DNA from: Bretschneidera sinensis
Lineage: Eukaryota > Streptophyta > Magnoliopsida > Brassicales > Akaniaceae
DNA length: 64,000 nucleotides
Reading direction: 5' to 3'
NCBI GenBank assembly: GCA_023935145.1
Contig: CM043703.1
Span: 19,641,227 to 19,705,226, forward strand
The notes beneath the pieces were generated by a model. It did not search any database. It was not told the origin of the DNA and was given only the letters and a program-made list of their open reading frames with translations. Each line of letters starts with the position of its first letter. The first letter of the stretch is position 1. The position numbers were made by a program, and so were the translations under genes. Of this stretch, positions 45,934 to 58,222 are shown piece by piece.

Positions 45934-46086
45934 AAAATCATAACCCCATTGGTATCCAACCCTCAAAATGTCTCATAAACCTCCACTTAAATATATAAAT
46001 CAAATATTTAAATAAAATTATATATGTAACTCAATTGATTCTAACTCCCTGTATCTTTCTTCCATGTTTTTCTCTCTCACCATACC

Positions 46087-48483
46087 TGTAATACCTGTAT
46101 TCGTAAAGTAAGGATAAATAAGTAAATTAATAAATAAACATGAAATTAAAATCATATATTTTACGTAAAGGATTTAGTACTGAACAAAATAATTCTTTAA
46201 AAAAAAAAAATTGGGACGTAGATGTTATTAAAAGATTTATGGGATATGGATGTCATTAAAAAAATTTTGGGATATGGATGTCATTTGAAAGAAAAAAAAA
46301 CTCTCACGTAAGTGTGAGATCAGAAGAAGAAAAAAACAATTGAAATAAAAAAAAAACGTGAATAGTATAAAGTGATGAATAGTAAAAAAAATGTCGGCAG
46401 CAGGTGGTTGAAGCAAATTGCCATATATATGTATAAGTTGTATCGTTCAGCGTTCCGTTTCATTCAAATTCTTGTTTTCTCGAAGCAATTAGAAACTTAA
46501 AGAAATGCTGGAAGAGTAAAATTTTAAAGAAATTTTTTGTGAAATTTCATAAAGGATCATGAGAAGCTATTAATATCAGAAAGTAATAATATAGTTTTTA
46601 TTTTTGAATTTTTAGTATATATGAAATTCTCAGGAAGTAAAAGTGGGAATTTTCCAAGTGTGTGGTTTATATCAAATTGAAGAATAAATTAGAAAATTTA
46701 CACAAATATGATGTCAGGTGTTGACGATTTATAACTAGGGAAATTTCTGAGAGAAACGGGAAATGCAAGAAGGTGATCCACGGGTAGCTTTAAGAGCTAC
46801 ATAGTGAGTTGAATTTACTTTAAGTAGTCTAAAAAATGAAATATCTAGTGATAATATTAAAATAAATTACTGAGGTATGCTTGAGTAATAGATGAAAATT
46901 TGATTTATAGGTATGATAAGAAATTTGGACATGTAGGAATATTTTTGGTGAGAAATGATATTTTTGGAAGTCATAAGTTTATTTGAGAATAAAAACAATA
47001 AATAAATTATTGATGAGATATATTGAGGCTTTAATATGAATTATGATGAGATGAATTTTAGTGGATCTTAACAAATTTTTATGGATGAATTAGTATGATT
47101 TGGGATGAAATTTAGTGGATCTTGGCAAGCTTTACTGGATGATTGATGTGTTGGGATGAGAGAAATTTATTGGAATTTTTGTATATAAATTTGAGAATAA
47201 TTAGGATTGTCAATTAAGTGTGTTGAATTTATGTTGTTTTTATATTACTATTCAGATGCATATTTCATATCATTGCTCATATGTCTATACACTAAATGAA
47301 AATAAAAGAACCGGGAAGGCAGCCGGTCTAATTGAAAAACCGTACCAGCCGGTATATGCTGGAAATGAATCCCGTGACAACTGGGAAGAGCTGAAAGAAC
47401 CGGGAAGGCAGTCGGTCTAAATAAGAAAGAAAGAACTGGGAGGGCAACCGGTCTAAGATAATAACAACCTGTCGACAGTTGGGAAGACATTCCTATCATA
47501 TGCATTCATTGCATTGTAGCTGTTTTAATTATTGCTTACATTATTGAAACACTAATGTGTGATGTATTAATTGTGAATTAAATTATAGATGATTGAGTCT
47601 CATAAAAAGAGACAGCTATGATGATAAAATTATTGAAAAGCTGAGACGTGGTATAGTGTTGTGAATGATAGTTGAGTCTCATAAAAAGAGACAGCTATGA
47701 TGATAAAATTATTGAAAAGCTGAGATGTGGTATAGTGTTGTGAATGATGGCTGAGTCTTATAAAAAGAGACAGCTATAATGATAAAATTATTGAAAAGCT
47801 GAGATGTGGTATAGTGTTGTGAATGATGGCTGAGTCTCATAAAAAGAGATAGCTATGATGATAAAATTATTGAAAAACTGAGATGTGGTATAGTATTGTG
47901 AATGATAGTTGAGTCTCATAAAAAGAGACAGTTATAGTGAGAAGATTTATTTAAATGATAGACTTTATGATGTAAACCTCATTACGAGGTAATTATGAGA
48001 TAATTGATGGTCTTAAGGTGGACCAATGATTAAGAAGAAGAGATTGATAGTAGAAAGCTGTCATCAGGTTATATGAAAAATAAATGATTAAATATTAAAA
48101 ATTATTTATAGAATTTGGAATACTTTTAGTAAATTTAATTTACTGAGCTTGTGAAGCTCATTCCTTATTGTACAATGATTTCAGGTAGCATAAAGGACAA
48201 TTAGGCTGATGGGCCTAAAAGACAGGCGAAAACATTTTCTGTAAGCCACGTGCGTGTCATCATCCTCAGACTAATGAGAAAATAAAATGAAAAATTTATT
48301 TGTAAATATTCATACATTTTATGTTATATATTAATATCAGAATGTTATAAAAGAAAGTTTTGTTAGAATATATATACATATATATATATATATATTTTTT
48401 ATTTGCATATATATGTCGTGCTGGGATTCTCAAAATGTGATGACATTGTTTCGGGGGTGGCCAACCCGGAATGGGTCGTTACA
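46087..48483 (+). repeat. 5' LTR of long-LTR gypsy element
   Basis: 2397 bp. It contains an array of degenerate GGAAGGCAGCCGGTCTAA words (about 47300-47455), a 79-bp tandem repeat with five starts (47588-47945), a palindromic TGAGCTTGTGAAGCTCA near 48146 and a TA-run near 48375. Compared with the 3' LTR it lacks about 100 bp near 46410, between short matching words GGTGGTT and GGCGGTT, a deletion typical of illegitimate recombination. Confidence 0.95.
47588..47945. repeat. 79-bp tandem repeat in 5' LTR
   Basis: GAGTCTCATAAAAAGAGACAG starts units at 47595, 47674, 47753, 47832 and 47911, exactly 79 bp apart. Each unit contains the inverted words GTCTC and GAGAC and the shared body GATGATAAAATTATTGAAAA. 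Confidence 0.97.
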
Positions 48484-48487
48484 ATTT

Positions 48488-48499
48488 TGGTATCAGAGC
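48488..48499 (+). promoter_or_regulatory. Primer-binding site of long-LTR gypsy
   Basis: TGGTATCAGAGC, complementary to initiator tRNA-Met, four bases after the 5' LTR end. Confidence 0.92.
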
Positions 48500-51400
48500 A
48501 TTAGGTTTTATGATTCTGTAGACCGCATAAAAGGTAAGAAAGTGGAAGATTAAAGTAAATTATAATGAACAGTCTGAGGATGACACGTGGACGCACTAGA
48601 GCTAGAGTTAGAATTGTTGATTTGAGAGGGCATGGTAGGCCCATAATATTTTTGATAAAGTCGAGGTTGAGTCTGAATCTATGATTCCTAGAAGGGAATA
48701 TGTTAATAATATGATTGATATTAGTAATATAATTAAGATATGAGAGAATCTGAAGTTGAAAGAGATGAGCTAAGATAAACTCTTACTCATGCTTTTGAGA
48801 AAATAAATGTAACAGATGATCGAGTGGATAATTTATAGCATAGACTTGATAAACAGGCTAGTGCAATGCCCGATATTGTTTATCCAGTAATGGTAGACAT
48901 TTAAAAATGGAGAAAAGTGAGTTTATGCACGAGATGCAGGGAGATATAATTAAGCTAAATGCTTTGTTGAAAGGATCTATGAATCCTTTTATGCTTGAGT
49001 TTCGGGAGAAATGTGTAAAGAGATTATTTGGTATGTTACAATGACTGACAAGCAGATGGTTGTCTTTGATTCTTTTGAATTAGAAGGAGAAATTTTAGAA
49101 TGATGAGAGGATACAGATGTTGATAGACCCTTAACCTAGACTAGGTTTAAGGAGGTTTTTTTTTATAAATACTTTCTTTAGACTTTTAGAGCCCAACAAG
49201 ATGAGATTTTATGTATTTGAGGCAAATGGATTGACTGTGGCTCAGTATGATAGCAAATTTATGGTTTTGTCAATGGTTGTACCAAAAATGGTAGACTAAG
49301 AGGAGAAAAAATGTAAGAGGTTCAAAGATGAATTATATTTTAAAGTTTAATCGAAACTATCTTACATGAGGCATATGAATTATGGTAGATTGGTGAATAT
49401 ATTATTTCAGATCGAGAGAGATGTGGGGGAGTTTAAGGGAAAGAGAAAAAGTGATTAAAGAGACTTAGACATAAAGGTTATAGAGGTAGGGATAGTATGA
49501 GTATACAGGGTGAGAGACCACCCCAAATGAGGCATTCATTGTTACCAAAAACTGAAGAACAGAGTCAGAAGCAAATAGAATATGTTGCTTTTGTGTTTCA
49601 AAATACTATTGGTGGGACTCTTAGATTTGGGAGACAGGATATGGAAACTAGATGTCATGGCAGAGGAAGTAAGTATGCTACCAAGTGGAAGTGGCAATTT
49701 GATGTATGATTTTGGGACAAAAGTTTGCTATAGATGAGATATTTATCCCAGAATTTTCAAAATTGAAGTGCTTTATGTGTAGAGAAAATGGACATGTTAA
49801 TTTTGGTTAATCTTGATGCAACACATTCTTTTGCATCCAGTATTCATATAAAGTCTATTGAAGTATGTATTAGTCCTTTGATGCAAAAATATTTTGTTGA
49901 AGTTTTCACTAAAGATGAAAGGATAATCATAAATGTTTACAGGGGTTGCGTGATTCGTATCAGTGATAGAAAATCTGAGAATGAATTGATTGTCAACGTA
50001 TTACGCTTGGGTTGATTGTTCCAGAAAGAATGTAGTGTTCAAAATATAGACATAAGAAGTTTAATTTTTAGAGAGAACATAAAATATTATCGAACTATCC
50101 TATTTTTCTCTGACCACTAGGAGATGGTTGAAGAAAGGATGTGAGGAGTAGTTGGTATATATAATGGATTCTAAAAGGGAAAATAAGAAGTTAGAAGAAA
50201 TCTTGGTAGTGAAAGATTTTCATAATGTGTTTCATGAAGAGTTGTCCAGATTGTCTCCCAGTAAGGAGATTTAGTTTCCTAAAGATGTGATTTTGAGTTC
50301 AACATACATATCTATAGCACCCTATAGAATGACATCAGTTGAATTGAGAGAGTTGAACGTACCGTTTTAAGAATTTTTGGATAAACCATTTATCGGACCT
50401 AATAAATTTAGGGAAGCCCATGTGTTGTTCAGTGAAAGAGAAAGATGGAATGATAGGAGTATGTATAGACTATAGATAGTTGAAATAAAAACAAATATAT
50501 TTTATCCAAGATAAATGAATTGTTTGAGCAGTTACAAGGAGTAAGAGTGTTTTTTTTAAGATAATCTGATATCAGATTATCACCAATTGAAGATAGAGAA
50601 GAGAGGTGTGCCTAAGATTGTTTTTATGACATGTGATGGTCATAAGTTTCTAGTGATGCTATTTGGGTTGACTAATGTTCCAGAAACATTCATGAACTTG
50701 ATGAATCGAGTGTTTAAACCATATCTTCACAAGTTTATGGTTGTATTTGATTTTCTGATGTATTTTAAGGAGGAAGAACAATATGTCAAACAATTAGACG
50801 GTGTGTTGAAGATTCTAAGGAAAAAGAAATTATATACAAAGTTCTCTAAGTATGGGTGTTGATTGAATGAAATAACTTCCTTGGAAATGTAATATCGGGA
50901 AATGGATAGCAGTGGATTTACAAAAGTTAGAAACAATGTTAAGTTGGGAGAGACCAACTAATGTGACTGAGATCAACATCTTCGTAGGGTTGGCTGGTTA
51001 TTATAGAAGATCTTTTCAGAAATTTTTATTTTTGAAATATGGTTGAATAGACTGACCAGGGAAAAAAAAATGGGATTTGTATGGTGAGGGAAGTGTGAGG
51101 AAACAAAAAAAAAATCCAATTGGATATATTGACTACAACTCCAATAGTGGTGTTTTCCGTCTGGTAATAAATGATTAATGGTGTATAGTGATACGTCACA
51201 TCAATGATTGGGATATGTGTAGCATAGGAAAGTTGTGGCCCATACTTCTAAGAAATTAAGGATTTATAATAGAAATTATCATACTCATAAATTTGAGTTG
51301 ACTATTATAGTATTTACTTTAAAGATTGGAGACATCATCTGTATGGATGCCACTTGTAAGATATTCATGGGTTATAAGAGTTGGACGTACTTATCTACCT

Positions 51401-52604
51401 AGAGAGAGTTGAATTTGAAGTAAAGATGGTAGATGGAGTTGATTAGTAACTATGATTGTACAATTCACTATCATCTAGAAAAATGCAAAGGTGATAGTTG
51501 ATACATTGAGTAGAAAGTTTACAAGGAAGTTAACTGCTAATGGGAGCCTTGATGTGAAATTGATGAGGGATTTAGAAAATTGAGAATGAAGTAGAATACC
51601 CGTAGTAGAGGATCATGGATAAAGAATATAGTTATACAGTCATTCATAGTAAAATGGTTTAGAGATGCAAGGTATAGATGAAGAGATAGAAAAGATTAAG
51701 TATTGAGTACAATATAAGTTCAAAATTTGAAATGAGGATATTCTGGATAAAAATAATGTTTCCAATAACGTAGAGTTGAGAAAAGAGATTAGGAGGGAGG
51801 CACATAATGATGTAGATTTGATGCAATTAAGTAACAATAAGATGTATAGATGATAGAGATAAAATTTCTGGTGGTCAGGATTAAAGAATGATGTAGCTGA
51901 GATTGTAAGATTGTATGGAGCACCATTAAGCATAGTATCAAATTTGTATTGGACGACACCGATTAAGACATTGTATGGTAGGAAGTGTAGAATTCTTATA
52001 TGTTGGAAAGAAATGAAAAAGATAAATATATCTAGTCCATCAATCATTGAGTTAGCAGCTGAGATGATCAAATTGGTTAAAGAGAACCGTAAAACAGCAC
52101 ATAGTAGATCGAATGGCTATACTAATAATAAAAGGAGATCTCTTAAGTTTCAAGTAGGTGATTGGGTGCATTGAAAAATATCTCAATGAAAAAGTATATT
52201 GAGAATTTAAACAGAAAAAGAAAAGTTGAGTCAGAGATTTGTGAGACCTTGTGAGGTGGTTGAGAAAGTTGGACTAGTTATGAATAGCTTGGATTTGCCT
52301 CCAGAATGAAAACATTTATATTTCATGTTTCACTTTTAAGAAAGTGTTTACATGATAGTTCGAGCTAAGTTATAGAAATTCAGAAAGATTGGATGTACAT
52401 ACAAGTATCAATAAGGATTTTAAAGAAAGGAACAAGTTTTGTACAATAAAGGAAATTGCATTAGTTCAAGTACTGTAGCAGAATAAGGATGTTGAAGAGA
52501 TTACGCAAAAGTGTGAGACAATTATGAATAAGTATTATTCACAATTGTGTCTGGAGTAAAGTAAAGAAATTTCGATGACGAAATTTTTGTAAGGTGAGTA
52601 GAAT
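48500..52604 (+). pseudogene. Decayed gypsy Gag-Pol region
   Basis: Remnants in order: a zinc-knuckle trace CFMCRENGHVN near 49770-49795; a protease trace LVNLDATHSFAS just after, with the Asp kept and the usual DSG changed; reverse transcriptase at about 50587-50862 (GHKFLVMLFGLTNVPETFMN, VFKPYLHKFMVVF) in which the catalytic DD of the family is lost; and the integrase C-terminal part near 51911-52174 (TPIKTLYGRKCRILICW, FQVGDWVH), with an internal deletion just before it. A chromodomain-side tail (LSQRFVRPCEVVEKVG) follows near 52220. Stops are frequent, many of the TGG-to-TGA/TAG kind expected from C methylation decay. Confidence 0.88.
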
Positions 52605-54870
52605 TGTAATACATGTATTCGTAAAGCAAGGGTAAATAAGTAAATTAATAAATATAACATGAAATTAAAATCATATATTTTACGCAAAGGATTTAGTACT
52701 GAACAAAATGATTCTTAAAAAAAAAAAATTAGGACGTGAATGTCATTAAAACATTTATGGGATATAGACGTTATTAAAGAATTTTTGGGATATGGATGTC
52801 ATTTGAAGAAAAAAAAATCTCACGCAAGTGTGAGATCAGAAGAAGAAAAAAACAATTGAATTAAAAAAAAAACGTGAATAGTATTAAGTGATGAATAGTA
52901 AAAAGTGGTGAATAGTAAAAAGTGAGGAATAGTAAAAAAAAAAAATGTCGGCAGCAGGTGGTTAGCCTTGCTGCCAAGTAAATTTATATGGGAGAGAGTT
53001 CTCCACATTTTTTAAATGTGGAGACTTTTTAAAAGGGTTGAAAAAATTTTGTTGGAAGGGCGGTTGAAGCAAATTGCCATATATATGTATAAGTTTTATA
53101 CTGAACGATCAGTGTTCAGTTTCTTTCAAATTTTTGTATTTTCAAAGTAATTGGTGACTTAAAGAAATATTGGAAGAGTAAAATTTTAAAGAGATTTTCT
53201 GTGAAATTTCATAAAGGATCATGAGAAGCTATCAATATCAGAAGGTAATAGTGTAGTTTTTATTTTTGAATTTTTAGTATATATGAAATTTTCAGGAAGT
53301 AAAAGTAGAAATTTTCCAAGTGTGTGATTTATATCAAATTGAAGAATAAATTAAAAAATTTACACAAATATGATGTCAGGTGTTGACGATTTATAATTAG
53401 GGGAATTTCTGAGAGAAACGAGAAATGCAAGAAAGTGATTCACGGGTAGCTTTAAGAGCTACATAGTGAGTTGAATTTATTTTAAGTAGTCTAAAAAAAT
53501 GAAATATCTAGTGATAATATTAAAATAAATTACTGAGGTATGCTTAAGTAATAGATGAAAATTTGATTTATAGGTATGATAAAAAATTTGGACATGTAGA
53601 AATATTTTTGGTGAGAAATGATATTTTTGGAAGTCATAAGTTTATTTGAGAATAAAAGCAATAAATAAATTATTGATGAGATATATTGAGGCTTTAATAC
53701 GAATTATGATGAGATGAATTTTAGTGGATCTTAACAAATTTTTATGGATGAATTAGTATGATTTGGGATGAAATTTAGTGGATCTTGGCAAGCTTTACTG
53801 GATGATTGATGTGTTGGGATTAGAGAAATTTATTGGAATTTTTATATATAAATTTGAGAATAATTAGGATTGTCAATTAAGTGTGTTGAATTTATGTTGT
53901 TTTTATATTACTATTCAGAGGCATATTTCATATCATTGCTCATATGCATATGCACTAAATCAAAATGAAAGAACCGAGAAGGTAGTCGGTCTAATTGAAA
54001 AACTGTATCAGCCGGTATATGCTGAAAATGAATCCCGTGACAACTGGGAAGAGCTGAAAGAACCGGGAAGGCAACCGGTCTAAATGAGAAAGAAAAAACC
54101 GGGAGGGCAGCCTGTCTAAGATAATAACAACCTGTCGACAGGTGGGAAGACGTTCCCATCATATGCATTCATTGCATTGTAGCTGTTTTAATTATTGCTT
54201 ACATTATTGAAACACTAATGTGTGATGTATTAATTGTGAATTAAATTATAGATGATTGAATCTCATAAAAAGAGACAGCTATGATGATAAAATTATTGAA
54301 AAGCTGAGATGTGGTATAGTGTTGTGAACGATGGCTGAGTCTCATAAAAAGAGATAGCTATGATGATAAAATTATTGAAAAACTGAGATGTGGTATAGTA
54401 TTGTGAATGATAGCTGAGTCTCATAAAAAGAAACCGTTATAGTGAGAAGATTTATTTAAATGATAGATTTTATGATGTAAACCTCATTACGAGGTAATTA
54501 TGAGATAATTGATGGTCTTAAGGTGGACCAATGATTAAGAAGAAGAGATTGATAGTAGAAAGCTGTCATTGGGTTATATGAAAAATAAATGATTAAATAT
54601 TAAAAGATTATTTATAGAATTTGGAATACTTGTAGTAAATTTAATTTACTGAGCTTGTGAAGCTCATTCCTCATTGTACAATGATTTCAGGTAGCATAAA
54701 GGACAATTAGGCTGATGAGTTAAAAGGCAGGCGAAAACATTTTCTGTAAGCCACGTGCGTGTCATCATCCTCAGACTAATGAGAAAAGAAAACGAAAAAT
54801 TTATTTGTAAATATTCATACATTTTATGTTGTATATTAATATCAGAATGTTATAAAAGAAAGTTCTGTTA

Positions 54871-54914
<44 letters not shown>

Positions 54915-54994
54915 TACATATATGTGTCATGCTGGGATTCTCAAAATGTGATGACACTGTTTCGGAGGTGGCCAACCCAAGATGGATCGTTACA
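52605..54994 (+). repeat. 3' LTR of long-LTR gypsy element
   Basis: 2390 bp. Same order of landmarks as the 5' LTR, but with three instead of five starts of the 79-bp repeat (54251-54440), an extra segment of about 100 bp near 52965-53065 and a longer TA-run near 54877. The nearly equal lengths hide these compensating indels. Confidence 0.95.
54251..54440. repeat. 79-bp tandem repeat in 3' LTR
   Basis: Unit starts at 54258, 54337 and 54416 with the same 79-bp period. Two units fewer than in the 5' LTR. Confidence 0.97.
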
Positions 54995-54999
54995 ATACC

Positions 55000-57900
55000 A
55001 CTCAAACTTAACTTTTTCATTCTTCTTATCTCTCTTATTTTCAACCAATGCTTTTATCTTCTGCTACTCTATTGAGACTTAACCTCTCCACTCTTTTTAA
55101 CTCTCTTATCATCAACCTATGTTAGTATATTGTTTTATCACATAAAAGAGCAATCAACACATGCGTAACATTTATATAAATACTAGTGTTGATTAATTCA
55201 GAACGAGTATATGATTCATACGAGGAAGAAAAAAAAGAATATACTACATTAATATCACTACTGTAGCATTAAATCTAGGGTGAATTTATTGGTAGGGTGG
55301 GTGCAGAGTTATACTTGTGACCGAACCTATATGTAGCAGCGTAATATGAATGCAATTTATGACAAGTTTAATTATTTCCCAGTTGCTCACAAGTACGAAC
55401 TTCAAACCAACCACGCATGGTTCGCAAGTACTACTTGATATCAATGCTTGACAAATGCATTTTGAAGATCTTACTATCACCCAACAGGCAAGACAGAGAA
55501 AGGCATTATTTCTACATCTATCTTTTTTTCTTTTAATGATTTTTATTTTAAAAAATTGATGGGAGAAGATATCAAATTCAGTAAGACGAGAGCGTTGGAC
55601 AAGATGTTTTATTCTAATGAGACGAGAACATTGAAATATTTCAAAATTTTAATAAAATAATAATAAATAATTAATTAAAATAACATAAAAAATAATAATT
55701 AAATTTTAAATGAATTAATTTTCAATAAATTTTAATATTTTTATTAACTCTAGAGCATATAAATTATAATCATGATTTTATAAATATTAATATATATGTA
55801 TTATAAATATATATTTTATACTGTTGTAACTTGTAAGTGATTAATTAAATACTTTGTAATTATTATTAAATCAGATAACATGTACTTTAATAAATATTTA
55901 TGAAGTATAATGATATTACAATAAGAATACTCATTTGAGGATAAGCTTGAGTCTTAAACTTGATTTTTTTTTGTTTGAGATTTTTAAAGTTTTTATAAAA
56001 ACTTCAATCGGGCGTCCGCTCCAATCACTGAGGCATAAAAGACGTACGTCTTGGGCATGGACGTAAGCCCTTGAACAAAAAACGTACATCCAACGAAAGA
56101 AAAGTCGAAAATTTAAGCCTCATGGCGTTTTGACTACATTCTGCATCTGGGCGAGCCCAGAAAATACTAATAAAATCCAAATCTCTTAATTCGAAAATAG
56201 CCACTAGACTTGGAGACTCGAGTTTTATAATACCTCTTAGGGTAGAAAAAATTATTGTCTAATTTTGTTCAAGGAATGATACATAACACAATATTTTTCA
56301 CGATAAACCTTTACTACATGAATCTTTCATGAACTTGTGCTTATCTTGTAAAGACGTATCCAAAACCTTTTTTTTGGGGTAAAAAATGTTTGGTCAAATT
56401 TTTTATCATATAACCAAAAAATTCTCAAATTGTATTTAAATTTCTTTAAAATAACTAAAAAATACTTAATTTTTTGAGTGATCTTGTAGATTTTTTTTGG
56501 GGTTTAAAGTTGAAAAAATATGCTAAAAAAATCTTAGAGCTTTACTGACGGTGCCAATATAACCTATAAATCTGCTGGTAAAAATCCTTATTTTTTTTAA
56601 AGAAAATGCTATATTGCATGAAAAACGCTACAGTTTACCTATTTTTTATTTCATACTCAGGTTTTTTTCTAGCAAACTAAATCTTGTCTTTGTCTATGTT
56701 AACATAGGGATGACGGACGATAACTTGCAAAATAAATTACCATTTTACCTTATGCTAACTAAGACATGTACAAAGTCTATTTTGTCATATAAAAAAAACT
56801 TCAAGGTATGAAATAAAAAAACGAGCATATTACATGGTATTTTATGCAATTTAACCATTTAAATATGTACGGTAAAATAAACTTTTATTTTAAAAGTTAC
56901 CGTTCACAAGAGAAGCATAAAGTCTATTTTGTCAAAAAAATTCACAGGGTATAAAATCACCCCAATCTCCCCTTCTAAACCCGTCTCTGTTACCACCTAC
57001 AAGTGTAGTGTTGACATTCACGATTCATTTAAACAAAACCCAGAAAAATACAAAAGAAAGAGAAGTTAAAAAGACCAACTCCCAGAAGCTTGCTTCCGTA
57101 ATTTAGGAATTGAGAGAAGCATCAATTTCCAAAAGTATTATAGTTATAAGTTAGCTTTACCAGTGCTATTGTCACTATGCAATTATCCACCCTTAACGCA
57201 CATTTTGATCAAAAGTTTATAGCTCATCACTCTTTTTTCTTCCCCTACCTGCGGTGATTAATTCTCAATCATGTCGGTGAGAAATCCACACTACAATATT
57301 TATTGCCTTACTAAGTTTAAAAACAACAATATTTATTTTCTTTAAAAGTTTAAAAACATATATGATTTTAACCAAAAAAAAAACGTGTAAATGAAATGAG
57401 TATGCCCAAACTGCAAAAACTAATTACTACTGTTAGTTTCCATCCATTACAAAATATTGTCAAATACTTCATTGTTGTTGAAAAGTACGAGCATAGAAGA
57501 GATGGAACCTACATGTAAGCTTGTGTTTTGCATTGCTAGGCCATTCCATGGTTTTTGGCTAGCTGCCCCCTATGATCTTCCGAACAAGAGCCTGCCTTGG
57601 ACCTCTTTTACTTACTGATGCCTCTAGGACCAGGGTTGATCCAACTGATAAACCTAGCCAATAAATCAATGACCAGAAAGTGAAATTAAATACATATGCA
57701 AATAACCTTGTTGACTAGTCTATTTCATGCATCAAACACTAGTGAGACAAAGCTGGAATTGAGTTTTATATCCACCCAACGTCAGCCCACCTCCTTACCC
57801 TGTCATATGCACCCAAAAAAAATCATCAAACGGCAAAATGAAAATGACAATCAGCTCCATTACCATATTCAAAGTTACAACACAAATATAAGGAAATAAA

Positions 57901-58222
57901 TTAATATAACAAGCTTCTTTGTTATCAAAGCTAATATCCCAAGAAACAGTTTCTTACAATTCATCACTTTGTCCCACGTATGGGGTTTTACAACAGAATC
58001 TTTAGTGTAAGAATGTTTATGCATGCAAGAAGATGTAAAAGTACAACAATTATTTGCTCCTTTTCGAAATAAATAATCACGACATCAGTCCGTGAACAAC
58101 CTGCATGTAAAGCAAGATCTGAACCACGGTGAAAAAGAATATGAGTCTCCTATGGTAGCGAAAAAATGATGCAAGAGGAAGAAACAGTGTCTTCGAAACT
58201 AAATTTCTTTTAGTTCCTGGTT
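55000..58222. other. No gene supported
   Basis: AT-rich intergenic DNA between the gypsy element and the ABC1 kinase gene. The last few hundred bases before 58223 will include the kinase 3' untranslated region. No open frame with recognisable similarity. Confidence 0.55.

Larger units (their letters stand above)
46087..54994 (+). mobile_element. Ty3-gypsy retrotransposon with 2.4-kb LTRs, decayed
   Basis: An 8.9-kb element with LTRs at 46087-48483 and 52605-54994, flanked by a perfect 5-bp target duplication ATACC (46082-46086 and 54995-54999). LTRs begin TGTAATAC and end (A/G)TCGTTACA. A primer-binding site TGGTATCAGAGC follows 4 bp after the 5' LTR. The 4.1-kb interior retains traces of gag, protease, reverse transcriptase and integrase in gypsy order but is full of stops and deletions. 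The LTRs together make up more than half of the element. Confidence 0.96.
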
